DNA from: UBA8752 sp036159995
GTDB taxonomy: Bacteria; Bacteroidota; Bacteroidia; Flavobacteriales_D; Sanyastnellaceae
Reading direction: 5' to 3'
Length of the DNA: 64,000 nucleotides
Assembly: GCA_036159995.1 (NCBI GenBank)
Contig: JAYYEI010000060.1
Coordinates: forward strand, 124,001 to 188,000
In this document: piece after piece, positions 9,066 to 16,539 of the stretch
How the letters are laid out: each line of letters begins with the position of its first letter
Position numbering within the stretch: position 1 is the first letter of the stretch
The notes under the pieces: generated by a model
Databases searched by the model: none
Told to the model about the DNA's origin: nothing
Seen by the model: the letters and a program-made list of their open reading frames with translations, nothing else
Made by a program: the position numbers and the translations under genes

Positions 9066-9988
9066 CGACATCCAGGCCGAAGGAGACGGACCGCCCGTTC
9101 GGCACCCTGAAGGTCGGTGAGGCACTCGGAGAATGCGCCGTCGAGTTGCCAACAATCCACCACCTCCTGGACCAGCACATGGTGGCATTCGGCCACGAGG
9201 CATCCCCCGGGGACCAACGAACCGGACGCCCAGTCGAGAAGGGCCTTGTAGAAGCAAAGGGGGTCGTCGTCGGGCACGAACAGGGCCATCGCGGGTTCGT
9301 GGTCGACCACATGAGACTCCAGCCCTTCGGACTGCGGGATATAGGGTGGATTGGAGACCGCCCCGTGAAACAGACCGAGGTCAGCCAGGGCGTGCGTGTC
9401 GAGGGCATCCATCTGGCGAAACTCCACGTCGAGGCCGAGTTCAGCGGCATTGGCCCGGGCCTGTTCGAGGGCTGCGGAAGAAAGATCGATGGCCATCACC
9501 TCCCACTCGGGTCGTTCGCGTTTGAGCGCGAGGGCCAGGCAGCCGCTCCCTGTCCCCACATCCAGCACCCGGACAGGGCGATGCTCAGCCTGATGGGCGA
9601 TTCCGGACATGCCGTCCAGAAACCAGCCCACCACCTCCTCCGTCTCAGGTCGGGGAATGAGCACGTCGCCGGCACATCCGATGCGCAGGCCCCGGAACTC
9701 GGTCCATCCCAACACGCGTTGCACCGGCTCCCCGCTGAGGACGCGGTCGAGGTGATTACCAAGGCGGGTCAGTTCCCCCTCGTCATAGCGGCGGTCCAAC
9801 GCCTCCAGCAGGATGCGGCCCCGGTGGTCGAGGTCGGCCATCAAGCGATCGGCGATGGCCTCCCGCTCCCGCAGGGTGTCGAGCATGGCCAAGCCGGTTT
9901 CGGAGAGCCGCTGCCCAAGCCATTGCCGAACGGTCCTGTCCCGGTTGTCCGCGGGCAGGGCTCTCCCTTTACCCTGCGCGTCAGGCAA
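9062..9988 (-). CDS. prmC: Peptide chain release factor N5-glutamine methyltransferase PrmC (HemK)
   Basis: Methylates the Gln of the GGQ motif in release factors RF1/RF2 with S-adenosylmethionine, in the cytoplasm. Visible: an N-terminal helical substrate-binding region (~1-100) with GEPVQRVLGWTEFRG, the SAM-binding DVGTGSGCLALA (~143-154), acidic AIDLS, and the catalytic NPPY (213-216). The best start is a TTG that overlaps the end of mgsA by 8 bp; there is no ATG before residue 35, and the sequence upstream of that is family-like. The C-terminus is slightly extended. Translation looks coupled to mgsA upstream and ligA downstream (ATGA). Confidence 0.93.
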   Translation of the reverse strand: MPDAQGKGRALPADNRDRTVRQWLGQRLSETGLAMLDTLREREAIADRLMADLDHRGRILLEALDRRYDEGELTRLGNHLDRVLSGEPVQRVLGWTEFRGLRIGCAGDVLIPRPETEEVVGWFLDGMSGIAHQAEHRPVRVLDVGTGSGCLALALKRERPEWEVMAIDLSSAALEQARANAAELGLDVEFRQMDALDTHALADLGLFHGAVSNPPYIPQSEGLESHVVDHEPAMALFVPDDDPLCFYKALLDWASGSLVPGGCLVAECHHVLVQEVVDCWQLDGAFSECLTDLQGAERAVRLLRPGCR

Positions 9989-10343
9989 TGTGGCGGGCGA
10001 TCAGCTCGGCCGTGGCCGGGTTGGTGGCGAGGGGCACGTTGTGGACGTCACACAGGCGGAGGAGCATGTTGATGTCGGGCTCGTGCGGATGCTTGCCCAT
10101 TGGATCCCGAAAGAAGATGACTCCAGAGATGGTGCCTTCGGCCACCCGGGCCGCAATCTGAGCGTCCCCGCCCTTGGGGCCGGAAGCGACGCGCTCCACC
10201 GTGAAGCCCTTCTCCTCGAGCATGGCCCCGGTCGTGCTCGTTGCCACGATGGGGACCCCCTCGAAAAACGACTTAAACCGGACGGTAAAGGCGCCGAGCT
10301 CGGCCTTCTTGCCGTCGTGAGCGATGAGCGCGATCGTCTTCAT
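9981..10343 (-). CDS. mgsA: Methylglyoxal synthase MgsA (120 aa)
   Basis: Converts dihydroxyacetone phosphate to methylglyoxal and phosphate, a bypass that relieves sugar-phosphate overload. The sequence has the N-terminal IALIAHDGKK segment, the phosphate-binding SGPKGGDAQI (catalytic Asp ~60), and FFRDPMGKHPHEPD with the family's conserved Asp ~80, His ~87 and Asp ~90. I chose the ATG that overlaps the amylase stop as ATGA; the open frame upstream has no homology. It lies directly downstream of a GH13 gene, which would fit a link to carbohydrate breakdown, but this is inference. Confidence 0.95.
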   Translation of the reverse strand: MKTIALIAHDGKKAELGAFTVRFKSFFEGVPIVATSTTGAMLEEKGFTVERVASGPKGGDAQIAARVAEGTISGVIFFRDPMGKHPHEPDINMLLRLCDVHNVPLATNPATAELIARHIA

Positions 10344-11734
10344 GGCGTCATCTTCACGAAGACCTCGAAGCCCCAAGGCTCCCACGTTGTCTTGGAGAGA
10401 TTCTGGCGATTGAACGTCGTGCGGTAACCCTCGAGGCCCGTGGGAGCAAATTCCACGGAATCCGCACTCAGGTTGATCACCACGCGCACGGAGGTCTTCT
10501 CGTCGCTCCGCTCGTAATAGAGGACATCGCCCTCCTCGACCAGCTGCACGGCCGGGGCACCGAACTCCCCATTGTGCAGGGGCGGATTCCGGTGGTGGAG
10601 GTCATTGAGAATGCGGTAGAAGGACATGGAACGGTATTGGCCCCACGGCACGGTGTCCTTCTCGAAGAAGCGCAGGCGCTTGTCCATGTCGCTCTCCTGA
10701 CCACCGTAGATGAGCGGCATGCCGAAGGCCGTACCACACAGAACGGCCATGGCCCTTACCCCATCTCCGTAGCGCTCCCGTGCAGTGCCGTCCCATGAAT
10801 TCTCATCGTGGTTGGTCACGAATGTCATGCGATAGGCCGAGGGCGCAAACCGCTCCGCTTCACGCTTGAGGCAACTTCTTATATCGTCCGCATTCTTTTC
10901 TCCCTGAGCGACTTCATTCGTGAGATGATAAAACTCCCAGGCATAACTGGCATCGAAGGCACGGTGATGATAATCGGGAATCTCGGCCTCGGCCAACATG
11001 AAAACATCGGGCTCAATGTCCTCCAAGAATCGCCGTGCGCGAACCCAGAATTCAAGAGGTATCGCCCAAGCCGCATCGCACCGGAATCCATCGATGTCAT
11101 GGTCGCGGACCCAGAACGCCATGGCGTCCTCCATGGCGTCGTAGAGGCCGTTGGTTTCGCCATTGTCCCAATCGAGATGGGCCACGTCGAACCAGTCGGT
11201 ACCCCGCGGGGGTTGCAGGCCGCCGAGGGAATCGAGGAGGTAATACCCCATGCCGATGGAATCGGTGGTCCACACGGCATCGAAGGCGGTGTGACCGGCG
11301 ACCCAATCGATGATGACCTTCATGTCATATTCGTGCGCCGTAGACACAAAGGCATCGAAGTCCTCCCAGGTGCCGTAGTCCGGATTGAGGGCCTTGTAGT
11401 CTTGGACGCTGTACGGGCTTCCGAGTGACGTACTGCCAGGCTGCACAAGACCGTGGTCCTCATTCTCTCCGCCCTTGCGGTTGACCTCACCAATGGGGTG
11501 CACCGGCATGAGCCATACGATGTCGATGCCCAGCTGGTGGAGACGGGGCAGGTCGGCCCGGGCACTGATGAGGGTGCCATCTGCAGAGTGTTGGCGGACG
11601 TTCATTTCATAGATCACGGCGTTGCGTGACCACTCGGGGTGGACCAGCTCATCGGCGCGGCTGGAGGAACCTCCGCCAGCATTGCAAGAAGCCAGCAGCA
11701 GGCCGGCCGAAAGGATCGGTAGGATGCGGTTCAT
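10340..11734 (-). CDS. GH13-family alpha-amylase-like lipoprotein (464 aa)
   Basis: Signal peptide with lipobox LLASC (Cys17), so probably lipid-anchored in the envelope. The body is a GH13 (beta/alpha)8 glycoside hydrolase acting on alpha-glucan-type substrates. Conserved regions: GIDIVWLMPVHPIGE, region I DWVAGH (~143-148), region II GFRCDAAW with nucleophile Asp220, region III MLAEAE with acid/base Glu249, region IV VTNHDENSW with Asp310. The usual Asn of region I (DxxxNH) is Gly here, which is uncommon. No secretion tag or starch-binding domain is visible. A TAATTTTG box lies 5 bp before the ATG, so it may have its own promoter although it follows parC by only 16 bp. Confidence 0.9.
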   Translation of the reverse strand: MNRILPILSAGLLLASCNAGGGSSSRADELVHPEWSRNAVIYEMNVRQHSADGTLISARADLPRLHQLGIDIVWLMPVHPIGEVNRKGGENEDHGLVQPGSTSLGSPYSVQDYKALNPDYGTWEDFDAFVSTAHEYDMKVIIDWVAGHTAFDAVWTTDSIGMGYYLLDSLGGLQPPRGTDWFDVAHLDWDNGETNGLYDAMEDAMAFWVRDHDIDGFRCDAAWAIPLEFWVRARRFLEDIEPDVFMLAEAEIPDYHHRAFDASYAWEFYHLTNEVAQGEKNADDIRSCLKREAERFAPSAYRMTFVTNHDENSWDGTARERYGDGVRAMAVLCGTAFGMPLIYGGQESDMDKRLRFFEKDTVPWGQYRSMSFYRILNDLHHRNPPLHNGEFGAPAVQLVEEGDVLYYERSDEKTSVRVVINLSADSVEFAPTGLEGYRTTFNRQNLSKTTWEPWGFEVFVKMTP

Positions 11735-11739
11735 GGTCT

Positions 11740-11747
11740 CAAAATTA
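11740..11747 (-). promoter_or_regulatory. Candidate -7 box TAATTTTG upstream of the GH13 gene
   Basis: An exact match to the Bacteroidetes -7 consensus TANNTTTG, only 5 bases before the ATG. No TTG is seen at the -33 spacing, so activity is uncertain. If used, the transcript would be nearly leaderless. Confidence 0.4.
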
Positions 11748-11750
11748 AGT

Positions 11751-14489
11751 TCAGAAAAGGGTGCTCTGGACCTCTCCGCCGGCTGGATTTCCCGTGTCGG
11801 AAGCCGGTCCCTCTGCCCCTTTGTCCGGGACAGATGTGGCGGTGTTGGTTTCGGTTTTGGGGGCCTCTGGAGCCTTCTCTGCTGCAGTGGCTTCGGCCTG
11901 GGCAGCCTCCAGGTTGGGATCGGGCGTGTCCTCGAGGGTCACCTTGGCCCGGGCATCGGTGGACAAGCGCTTGCCTCGGGCCTTGACGCCTTTGATGGCG
12001 ATGAACTCGTTCAGACTGAAGCGTTGCTCGCCGAGGTCCTTGGCCTTGCACTTGACGATGGGGGCACCATGGTCGGTAAACAGGATCATCTTGGACCCTT
12101 CCTCCTCGCCGATGAAGCTCACCGTCTTGGTGGAGGATTCAGCCACGAACCGCTTGACGTAGACCGCCTTCTTCTCGCCGTCAAGGTGAACGACGGTCAG
12201 GGCTCGATCCCGGTGCCATTTGTCGAGGAAGATCATGTCGTCCGGGAAGTGGACCGACATCTCGGGCTTGAGCAGCTCATAGGCGCCCGTCGCCATGACC
12301 ACGAGCAGGCGGTCATCCGGTCCAAAGGCGCCCAACAGGCGTCCCCGGCCCTCTCCATTCAGGCGGCGCACACTCTCGTCGAACCACACCTTGCGGGCAC
12401 CGAGCGTGCTCGATCCCTCACTCTTGAGGTCCACCTTGCCCGTGACCGCATACTTGGTCACCGTGTTGCCGGCCGCTCCCCGCCCCTTGATGGCAACCTG
12501 GGAGAAGTCCACGTCGATCTTCAAGGACTTCAGCCGGGGCATCCGGCTGAGGTGGACGGTCACCTGTTCAGCTTCTCCATTGGGGTTTGCGCTGAACCAC
12601 AGGACCTGGCTTCCCGGGGTCCCCTTGGTGACCGGATACACCTTGTCCCGTGTCATGGAGGTGACATTGAACCGCTTGACGAACGTCCGACCCCCACCGG
12701 ACTTCTTGCCGTCGCGGTAAATCAGGTTGTACGTGGTGCGCTCATCGCCGCGCTTCCAGATTCCCACGTGGAGGATATCCTTGCCGAAAAAGGCCTTGGA
12801 CGTCACCTTGGACACCTGCATCGTGCCATCCTTCCGGAAGACGATGATGTCGGCGATGTCCGAGCAGTCACAGATGTACTCCCCTTCCCCCCGCGACATG
12901 TTGATGCCCACGAAGCCCTCCTTGAGGTCGGCGTAGAGTTTGTGGTTGGCTACCGCCACCTTGGCGCTGTCGATGGTGCCGAACGTCTTGAGCACGGTCT
13001 TGCGCTCCCGTCCCTTGCCGAACTTCTTCTTGAGCTGCCGGTACCACTCCACCGTGTAGTCGGTGAGGTGGGCCAAATGGTTCTTGACCTCGTCAATCTC
13101 CACCTCGAGATTGGCGATGCGCTGGTCGGCCTTTTCGGAGTCGAACTTGGAGATGCGCTTGATTCGGATTTCGGTCAGGCGTGTGACGTCCTCGTCGGTC
13201 ACCGGACGGATCAAATGCTGGATGTGCGGCTCGAGTCCGGTGTGGATGGCCTGCAGGATGGCCTCCCAGGTCTCGCACTCCTCGATGTCACGGTAGATGC
13301 GGTTCTCGATGAAGATTTTCTCCAGCGACGCGAAGTGCCAAGACTCCTGCAGCTCGCCGAGCCGAATCTCCAGCTCTCGGCCGAGCAGCATCCGCGTGCG
13401 GTCTGCACTGCGCTTGAGGATCTCCTTGACCCCGAGGAACACGGGCTTGTCGTCCTCGATCACACAGGCGTTCGGGGCGATGCGCACCTCGCAATCGGTG
13501 AAGGCGAACAAGGCATCGATGGTGCGGTCTGGACTCACGCCATTGGTGAGATGAATGACCACCTCCACCTTGTCGGCCGTGTTGTCCTCCACCCGCTTGA
13601 CCTTGATCTTGCCCTTGTCGTTGGCCTTGAGGATGCTCTCGATGAGAGAGGTGGTGGTCACGCCATACGGCACTTCCTCCACGATGAGGGTCTTGTTGTC
13701 CTCCTTGCGGAGCTTGGCCCGAACCCGGACACGTCCGCCACGGAGGCCATCGTTGTACTGCTCGCAGTCGGCCTCTCCCCCAGTTGGGAAGTCGGGCAGG
13801 AGCTTGAAGCTGCGTCCCTTGAGGTAAGCCACCGACCCGTCGATGAGCTCGTTGAAGTTGTGCGGCAGCATCTTGCACGCCAGGCCGACGGCGATGCCCT
13901 CCGCTCCCTGCTGAAGCAGCAGCGGGAACTTGACGGGCAGGGTCTCCGGCTCCTGGTTCCGGCCGTCATAGCTGGCCAGCCAATTGGTCGTCTTCGCATT
14001 GAAGAGGGCCTCCTTGGCGAAGGGGCTCAACCGGGTCTCGATGTAACGCGGCGCGGCGGCCCTGTCCCCGGTGAGGATGTTGCCCCAGTTTCCCTGACAA
14101 TCCAGCGCGAGCTCCCGCTGGCCGATCTGCACCATGGCATCACCGATGCTCGCATCCCCGTGGGGGTGGTATTTCATCGTGTTGCCGATGGCGTTGGCCA
14201 CCTTGTGGAAGCGGCCATCGTCCATCTCCTTGAGCGAGTGCAGAATCCTCCGCTGCACGGGCTTCAGACCGTCGTGCAAGTGCGGGACTGCCCGCTCGAG
14301 AATGACGTAGGACGCATAGTCAAGGAAGTACTCGTTGTACATCCCCTTGATTCGGATGACCTGCTCCATGTCGGCACCAGCGCCGTCATCGCCTCCCCCG
14401 TCCGTCTCGTCCGCAGTGGATTCCCCCTCCGGGTCCTGCGGCAGGTCCTGGTCGTCTTGCTCCTCGTGGTCTTGGTTCTCCTCGATCAT
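11751..14489 (-). CDS. parC: DNA topoisomerase IV subunit A, ParC (912 aa)
   Basis: ATP-dependent type IIA topoisomerase subunit that cuts and passes DNA to decatenate chromosomes, working with ParE encoded just upstream. Visible: an acidic low-complexity N-terminal extension (~1-40), the winged-helix region with MKYHPHGDASIGDAMV, the active-site Tyr149 in APRYIE, the tower and coiled-coil gate, and a degenerate C-terminal beta-propeller ending in an Ala/Glu-rich tail. The absence of GyrA-box repeats and the DNA gate sequence place it with the Bacteroidetes ParC form rather than GyrA. The ATG overlaps the parE stop as ATGA. Confidence 0.93.
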   Translation of the reverse strand: MIEENQDHEEQDDQDLPQDPEGESTADETDGGGDDGAGADMEQVIRIKGMYNEYFLDYASYVILERAVPHLHDGLKPVQRRILHSLKEMDDGRFHKVANAIGNTMKYHPHGDASIGDAMVQIGQRELALDCQGNWGNILTGDRAAAPRYIETRLSPFAKEALFNAKTTNWLASYDGRNQEPETLPVKFPLLLQQGAEGIAVGLACKMLPHNFNELIDGSVAYLKGRSFKLLPDFPTGGEADCEQYNDGLRGGRVRVRAKLRKEDNKTLIVEEVPYGVTTTSLIESILKANDKGKIKVKRVEDNTADKVEVVIHLTNGVSPDRTIDALFAFTDCEVRIAPNACVIEDDKPVFLGVKEILKRSADRTRMLLGRELEIRLGELQESWHFASLEKIFIENRIYRDIEECETWEAILQAIHTGLEPHIQHLIRPVTDEDVTRLTEIRIKRISKFDSEKADQRIANLEVEIDEVKNHLAHLTDYTVEWYRQLKKKFGKGRERKTVLKTFGTIDSAKVAVANHKLYADLKEGFVGINMSRGEGEYICDCSDIADIIVFRKDGTMQVSKVTSKAFFGKDILHVGIWKRGDERTTYNLIYRDGKKSGGGRTFVKRFNVTSMTRDKVYPVTKGTPGSQVLWFSANPNGEAEQVTVHLSRMPRLKSLKIDVDFSQVAIKGRGAAGNTVTKYAVTGKVDLKSEGSSTLGARKVWFDESVRRLNGEGRGRLLGAFGPDDRLLVVMATGAYELLKPEMSVHFPDDMIFLDKWHRDRALTVVHLDGEKKAVYVKRFVAESSTKTVSFIGEEEGSKMILFTDHGAPIVKCKAKDLGEQRFSLNEFIAIKGVKARGKRLSTDARAKVTLEDTPDPNLEAAQAEATAAEKAPEAPKTETNTATSVPDKGAEGPASDTGNPAGGEVQSTLF

Positions 14490-16366
14490 GCGGCTTCGGT
14501 GCTTTCCGTTTCGGCCTTCTCCGCATCGGGATCCTTCTCGACGCGGAGGTTGTCAATGATGAATCGCTGGCGGTCCGGCGTGTTCTTGCCCATGAAGAAG
14601 GCCAGCATGTCGTCCAGCTGGTGCTCGCCCCCGAGATCGACGGGGTCGAGGCGGATGTCCTCGCCAATGAAGTGGGAGAATTCGTCCGGGCTGATCTCGC
14701 CCAGACCCTTGAAGCGCGTGATTTCCGGCTTCGGTCCCAGCGCGGCAATGGCGTCGACCCGCTCCTCCTCCGTGTAGCAATACCGGGTCTCCTTCTTGTT
14801 GCGCACCCGGAACAGCGGGGTTTGCAACACATAGAGGTGTCCCTTCCGGACGAGGTCCGGGAAGAACTGCAGGAAGAAGGTCATGAGCAGGATGCGGATG
14901 TGCATCCCGTCGACGTCAGCATCCGTGGCGATGACCACGTTGTTGTAGCGGAGGCCGTCCAGCCCGTCTTCGATGTCCAGCGCGGCCTGAAGCAGGTTGA
15001 ACTCCTCGTTCTCGTAGACCACCTTCTTCGTCAGGCCGTAGCAGTTGAGTGGCTTGCCCTTCAGGGAGAAGACCGCCTGCGTGTTGACGTCCCGGGCCTT
15101 GGTGATGCTGCCGGAGGCACTGTCACCCTCCGTGATGAACAGGGTCGACTCCTCGGCGCGGTCGTGCTTCTTGGTCAGGTGAACCCGGCAGTCCCGGAGC
15201 TTCTTGTTGTGGAGGCTGGCCTTCTTGGCCCGCTCCCGGGCGAGCTTTTTGATGCCGGCCAAATCCTTGCGCTCCTTTTCGCTCTGAAGGATTCGCTTCA
15301 GCAGCGCCTCCGCGGTCTCCGGATTCCGGTGCAGGTGGTTGGCAAGCTCGACCTTGAGGAAGTCGTAGACGAAGGAGCGCATGCTCGTCCCGCCGGGGCG
15401 GATCTCCGAACTGCCGAGCTTGGTCTTGGTCTGCGACTCGAACACCGGCTCCTGCACGCGGACGGCAATGCCGGCCATCAGGCCCATGCGGATGTCGCCG
15501 GGATCATACTCCTTCTGATAGAAATCGCGGACCACCTTCACGTAGGCCTCCCGGAGCGCCTTCTGATGGGTGCCCCCCTGCGTGGTGTACTGGCCGTTGA
15601 CGAAGCTGTAGTGGTCCTCCCCGTAGGCCTGGGTGTGGGTCAAGGCCACCTCGATGTCCTCTCCCCTCAGGTGGACGATGGGGTATCCCGGCTCGGCACT
15701 GAGGTTCTGCTTGATCAGATCCTTGAGGCCGTCCTCGCTGTGGATTTTCTCTCCGTTGAAAACCAGGGTCAGTCCGCTGTTGAGGAAGGCATAATTCCAG
15801 AGCAGCCGCTCCACGTGTTCGCGCCGGTATTGGTAGCCCTTGAAGACAGAGGGGTCGGGCTTGAACCAGGTGCGGGTGCCATTGCGGAGCGAGGTCTTGG
15901 CAATGGCCTCGTCATCCTTGAGGACGCCGAGCTCGAAGCGGGCGGCCTTGACCTCGCCCTCCCGGAAACTCTCGATCCGGAATTCGGTGGACAGGGCGTT
16001 GACCGCCTTGGTGCCCACCCCATTCAGGCCCACGGTCTTGGAGAAGGCGCCCTCGCTGTACTTGGCGCCCGTGTTGATTTTCGAGACACAATCGACCACG
16101 GCTCCGTGGGGAATGCCCCGGCCGTAATCCCGGACCTGAACGGCTCCGTCCCGGATGCTGATCTCGATGGTCTTGCCGTTGCCCATGAGGTGCTCGTCGA
16201 TGCTGTTGTCGATGACCTCCTTGAGCAGCACATAGATGCCGTCATCCGCGCTCGCCCCGTCACCGAGCTTGCCGATGTACATGCCCGGTCTCAACCGGAT
16301 GTGCTCCTTCCAGTCGAGCGAGCGGATGTCGCTCTCCGTGTAGTTCTGTCCCGTTTGCTTCGCCAC
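14486..16366 (-). CDS. parE: DNA topoisomerase IV subunit B, ParE (626 aa)
   Basis: ATPase subunit of topoisomerase IV. GHKL ATP-binding motifs: LLKEVIDNSIDEH (Glu50, Asn54 by my count), DYGRGIPHG, GLNGVGTKAVNALS; TOPRIM motifs EGDSASG and DADVDGMHIR; then the C-terminal ParC-contact region around DLGGEHQLDDM. The length fits ParE and is shorter than GyrB. I start at GTG 16366 because family homology (QNYTESDIRSLDWKEH) begins a few residues later; the frame upstream would need a TTG. A TACTTTTC box lies 19 bp before this GTG, and a GGAG sits only 1 base from it, too close for a normal Shine-Dalgarno. Confidence 0.93.
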   Translation of the reverse strand: MAKQTGQNYTESDIRSLDWKEHIRLRPGMYIGKLGDGASADDGIYVLLKEVIDNSIDEHLMGNGKTIEISIRDGAVQVRDYGRGIPHGAVVDCVSKINTGAKYSEGAFSKTVGLNGVGTKAVNALSTEFRIESFREGEVKAARFELGVLKDDEAIAKTSLRNGTRTWFKPDPSVFKGYQYRREHVERLLWNYAFLNSGLTLVFNGEKIHSEDGLKDLIKQNLSAEPGYPIVHLRGEDIEVALTHTQAYGEDHYSFVNGQYTTQGGTHQKALREAYVKVVRDFYQKEYDPGDIRMGLMAGIAVRVQEPVFESQTKTKLGSSEIRPGGTSMRSFVYDFLKVELANHLHRNPETAEALLKRILQSEKERKDLAGIKKLARERAKKASLHNKKLRDCRVHLTKKHDRAEESTLFITEGDSASGSITKARDVNTQAVFSLKGKPLNCYGLTKKVVYENEEFNLLQAALDIEDGLDGLRYNNVVIATDADVDGMHIRILLMTFFLQFFPDLVRKGHLYVLQTPLFRVRNKKETRYCYTEEERVDAIAALGPKPEITRFKGLGEISPDEFSHFIGEDIRLDPVDLGGEHQLDDMLAFFMGKNTPDRQRFIIDNLRVEKDPDAEKAETESTEAA

Positions 16367-16385
16367 GCTCCTTTTCTTGAACCCT

Positions 16386-16393
16386 GAAAAGTA
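16386..16393 (-). promoter_or_regulatory. Candidate -7 box TACTTTTC before parE, in the 173-bp divergent spacer
   Basis: Seven of eight bases match TANNTTTG, 19 bp before the GTG of parE; the next base on that strand is A. No clear -33 TTG at 17-23 bp. On the opposite strand, TACCTTGT at 16529-16536 sits just before the metalloprotease start. The rest of the spacer shows no repeat or hairpin that I can support. Confidence 0.35.
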
Positions 16394-16539
16394 GGCAGAA
16401 ACCGCGCCCACGGCGGGATTCAGAGCGCCCCGTTTTCCACATGAAGTCGACTTCTTTCCCGATGACGATGACAAATCTCATCCCCCGGGAAGGCCCGCTC
16501 AGGGTGGATTCGGAAGCAAAATGATGGTTACCTTGTTGT

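Noticed and set aside
9066..9257. N-terminal extension of ligA by 64 residues
   Set aside because: The extra residues are Arg/Gly/Pro-rich, overlap prmC and have no ligase homology; the ATGA-coupled ATG gives the normal length.
11622..14777. A 1051-codon plus-strand open frame opposite parC
   Set aside because: It is antisense to parC, whose motifs are complete. The plus-strand product has no recognisable domain.
16367..16371. GGAG as Shine-Dalgarno site of parE
   Set aside because: It is only one base from the GTG, too close for normal pairing with 16S rRNA.
14621..16387. A 588-codon plus-strand frame opposite parE
   Set aside because: Antisense shadow of a conserved gene; no family match.
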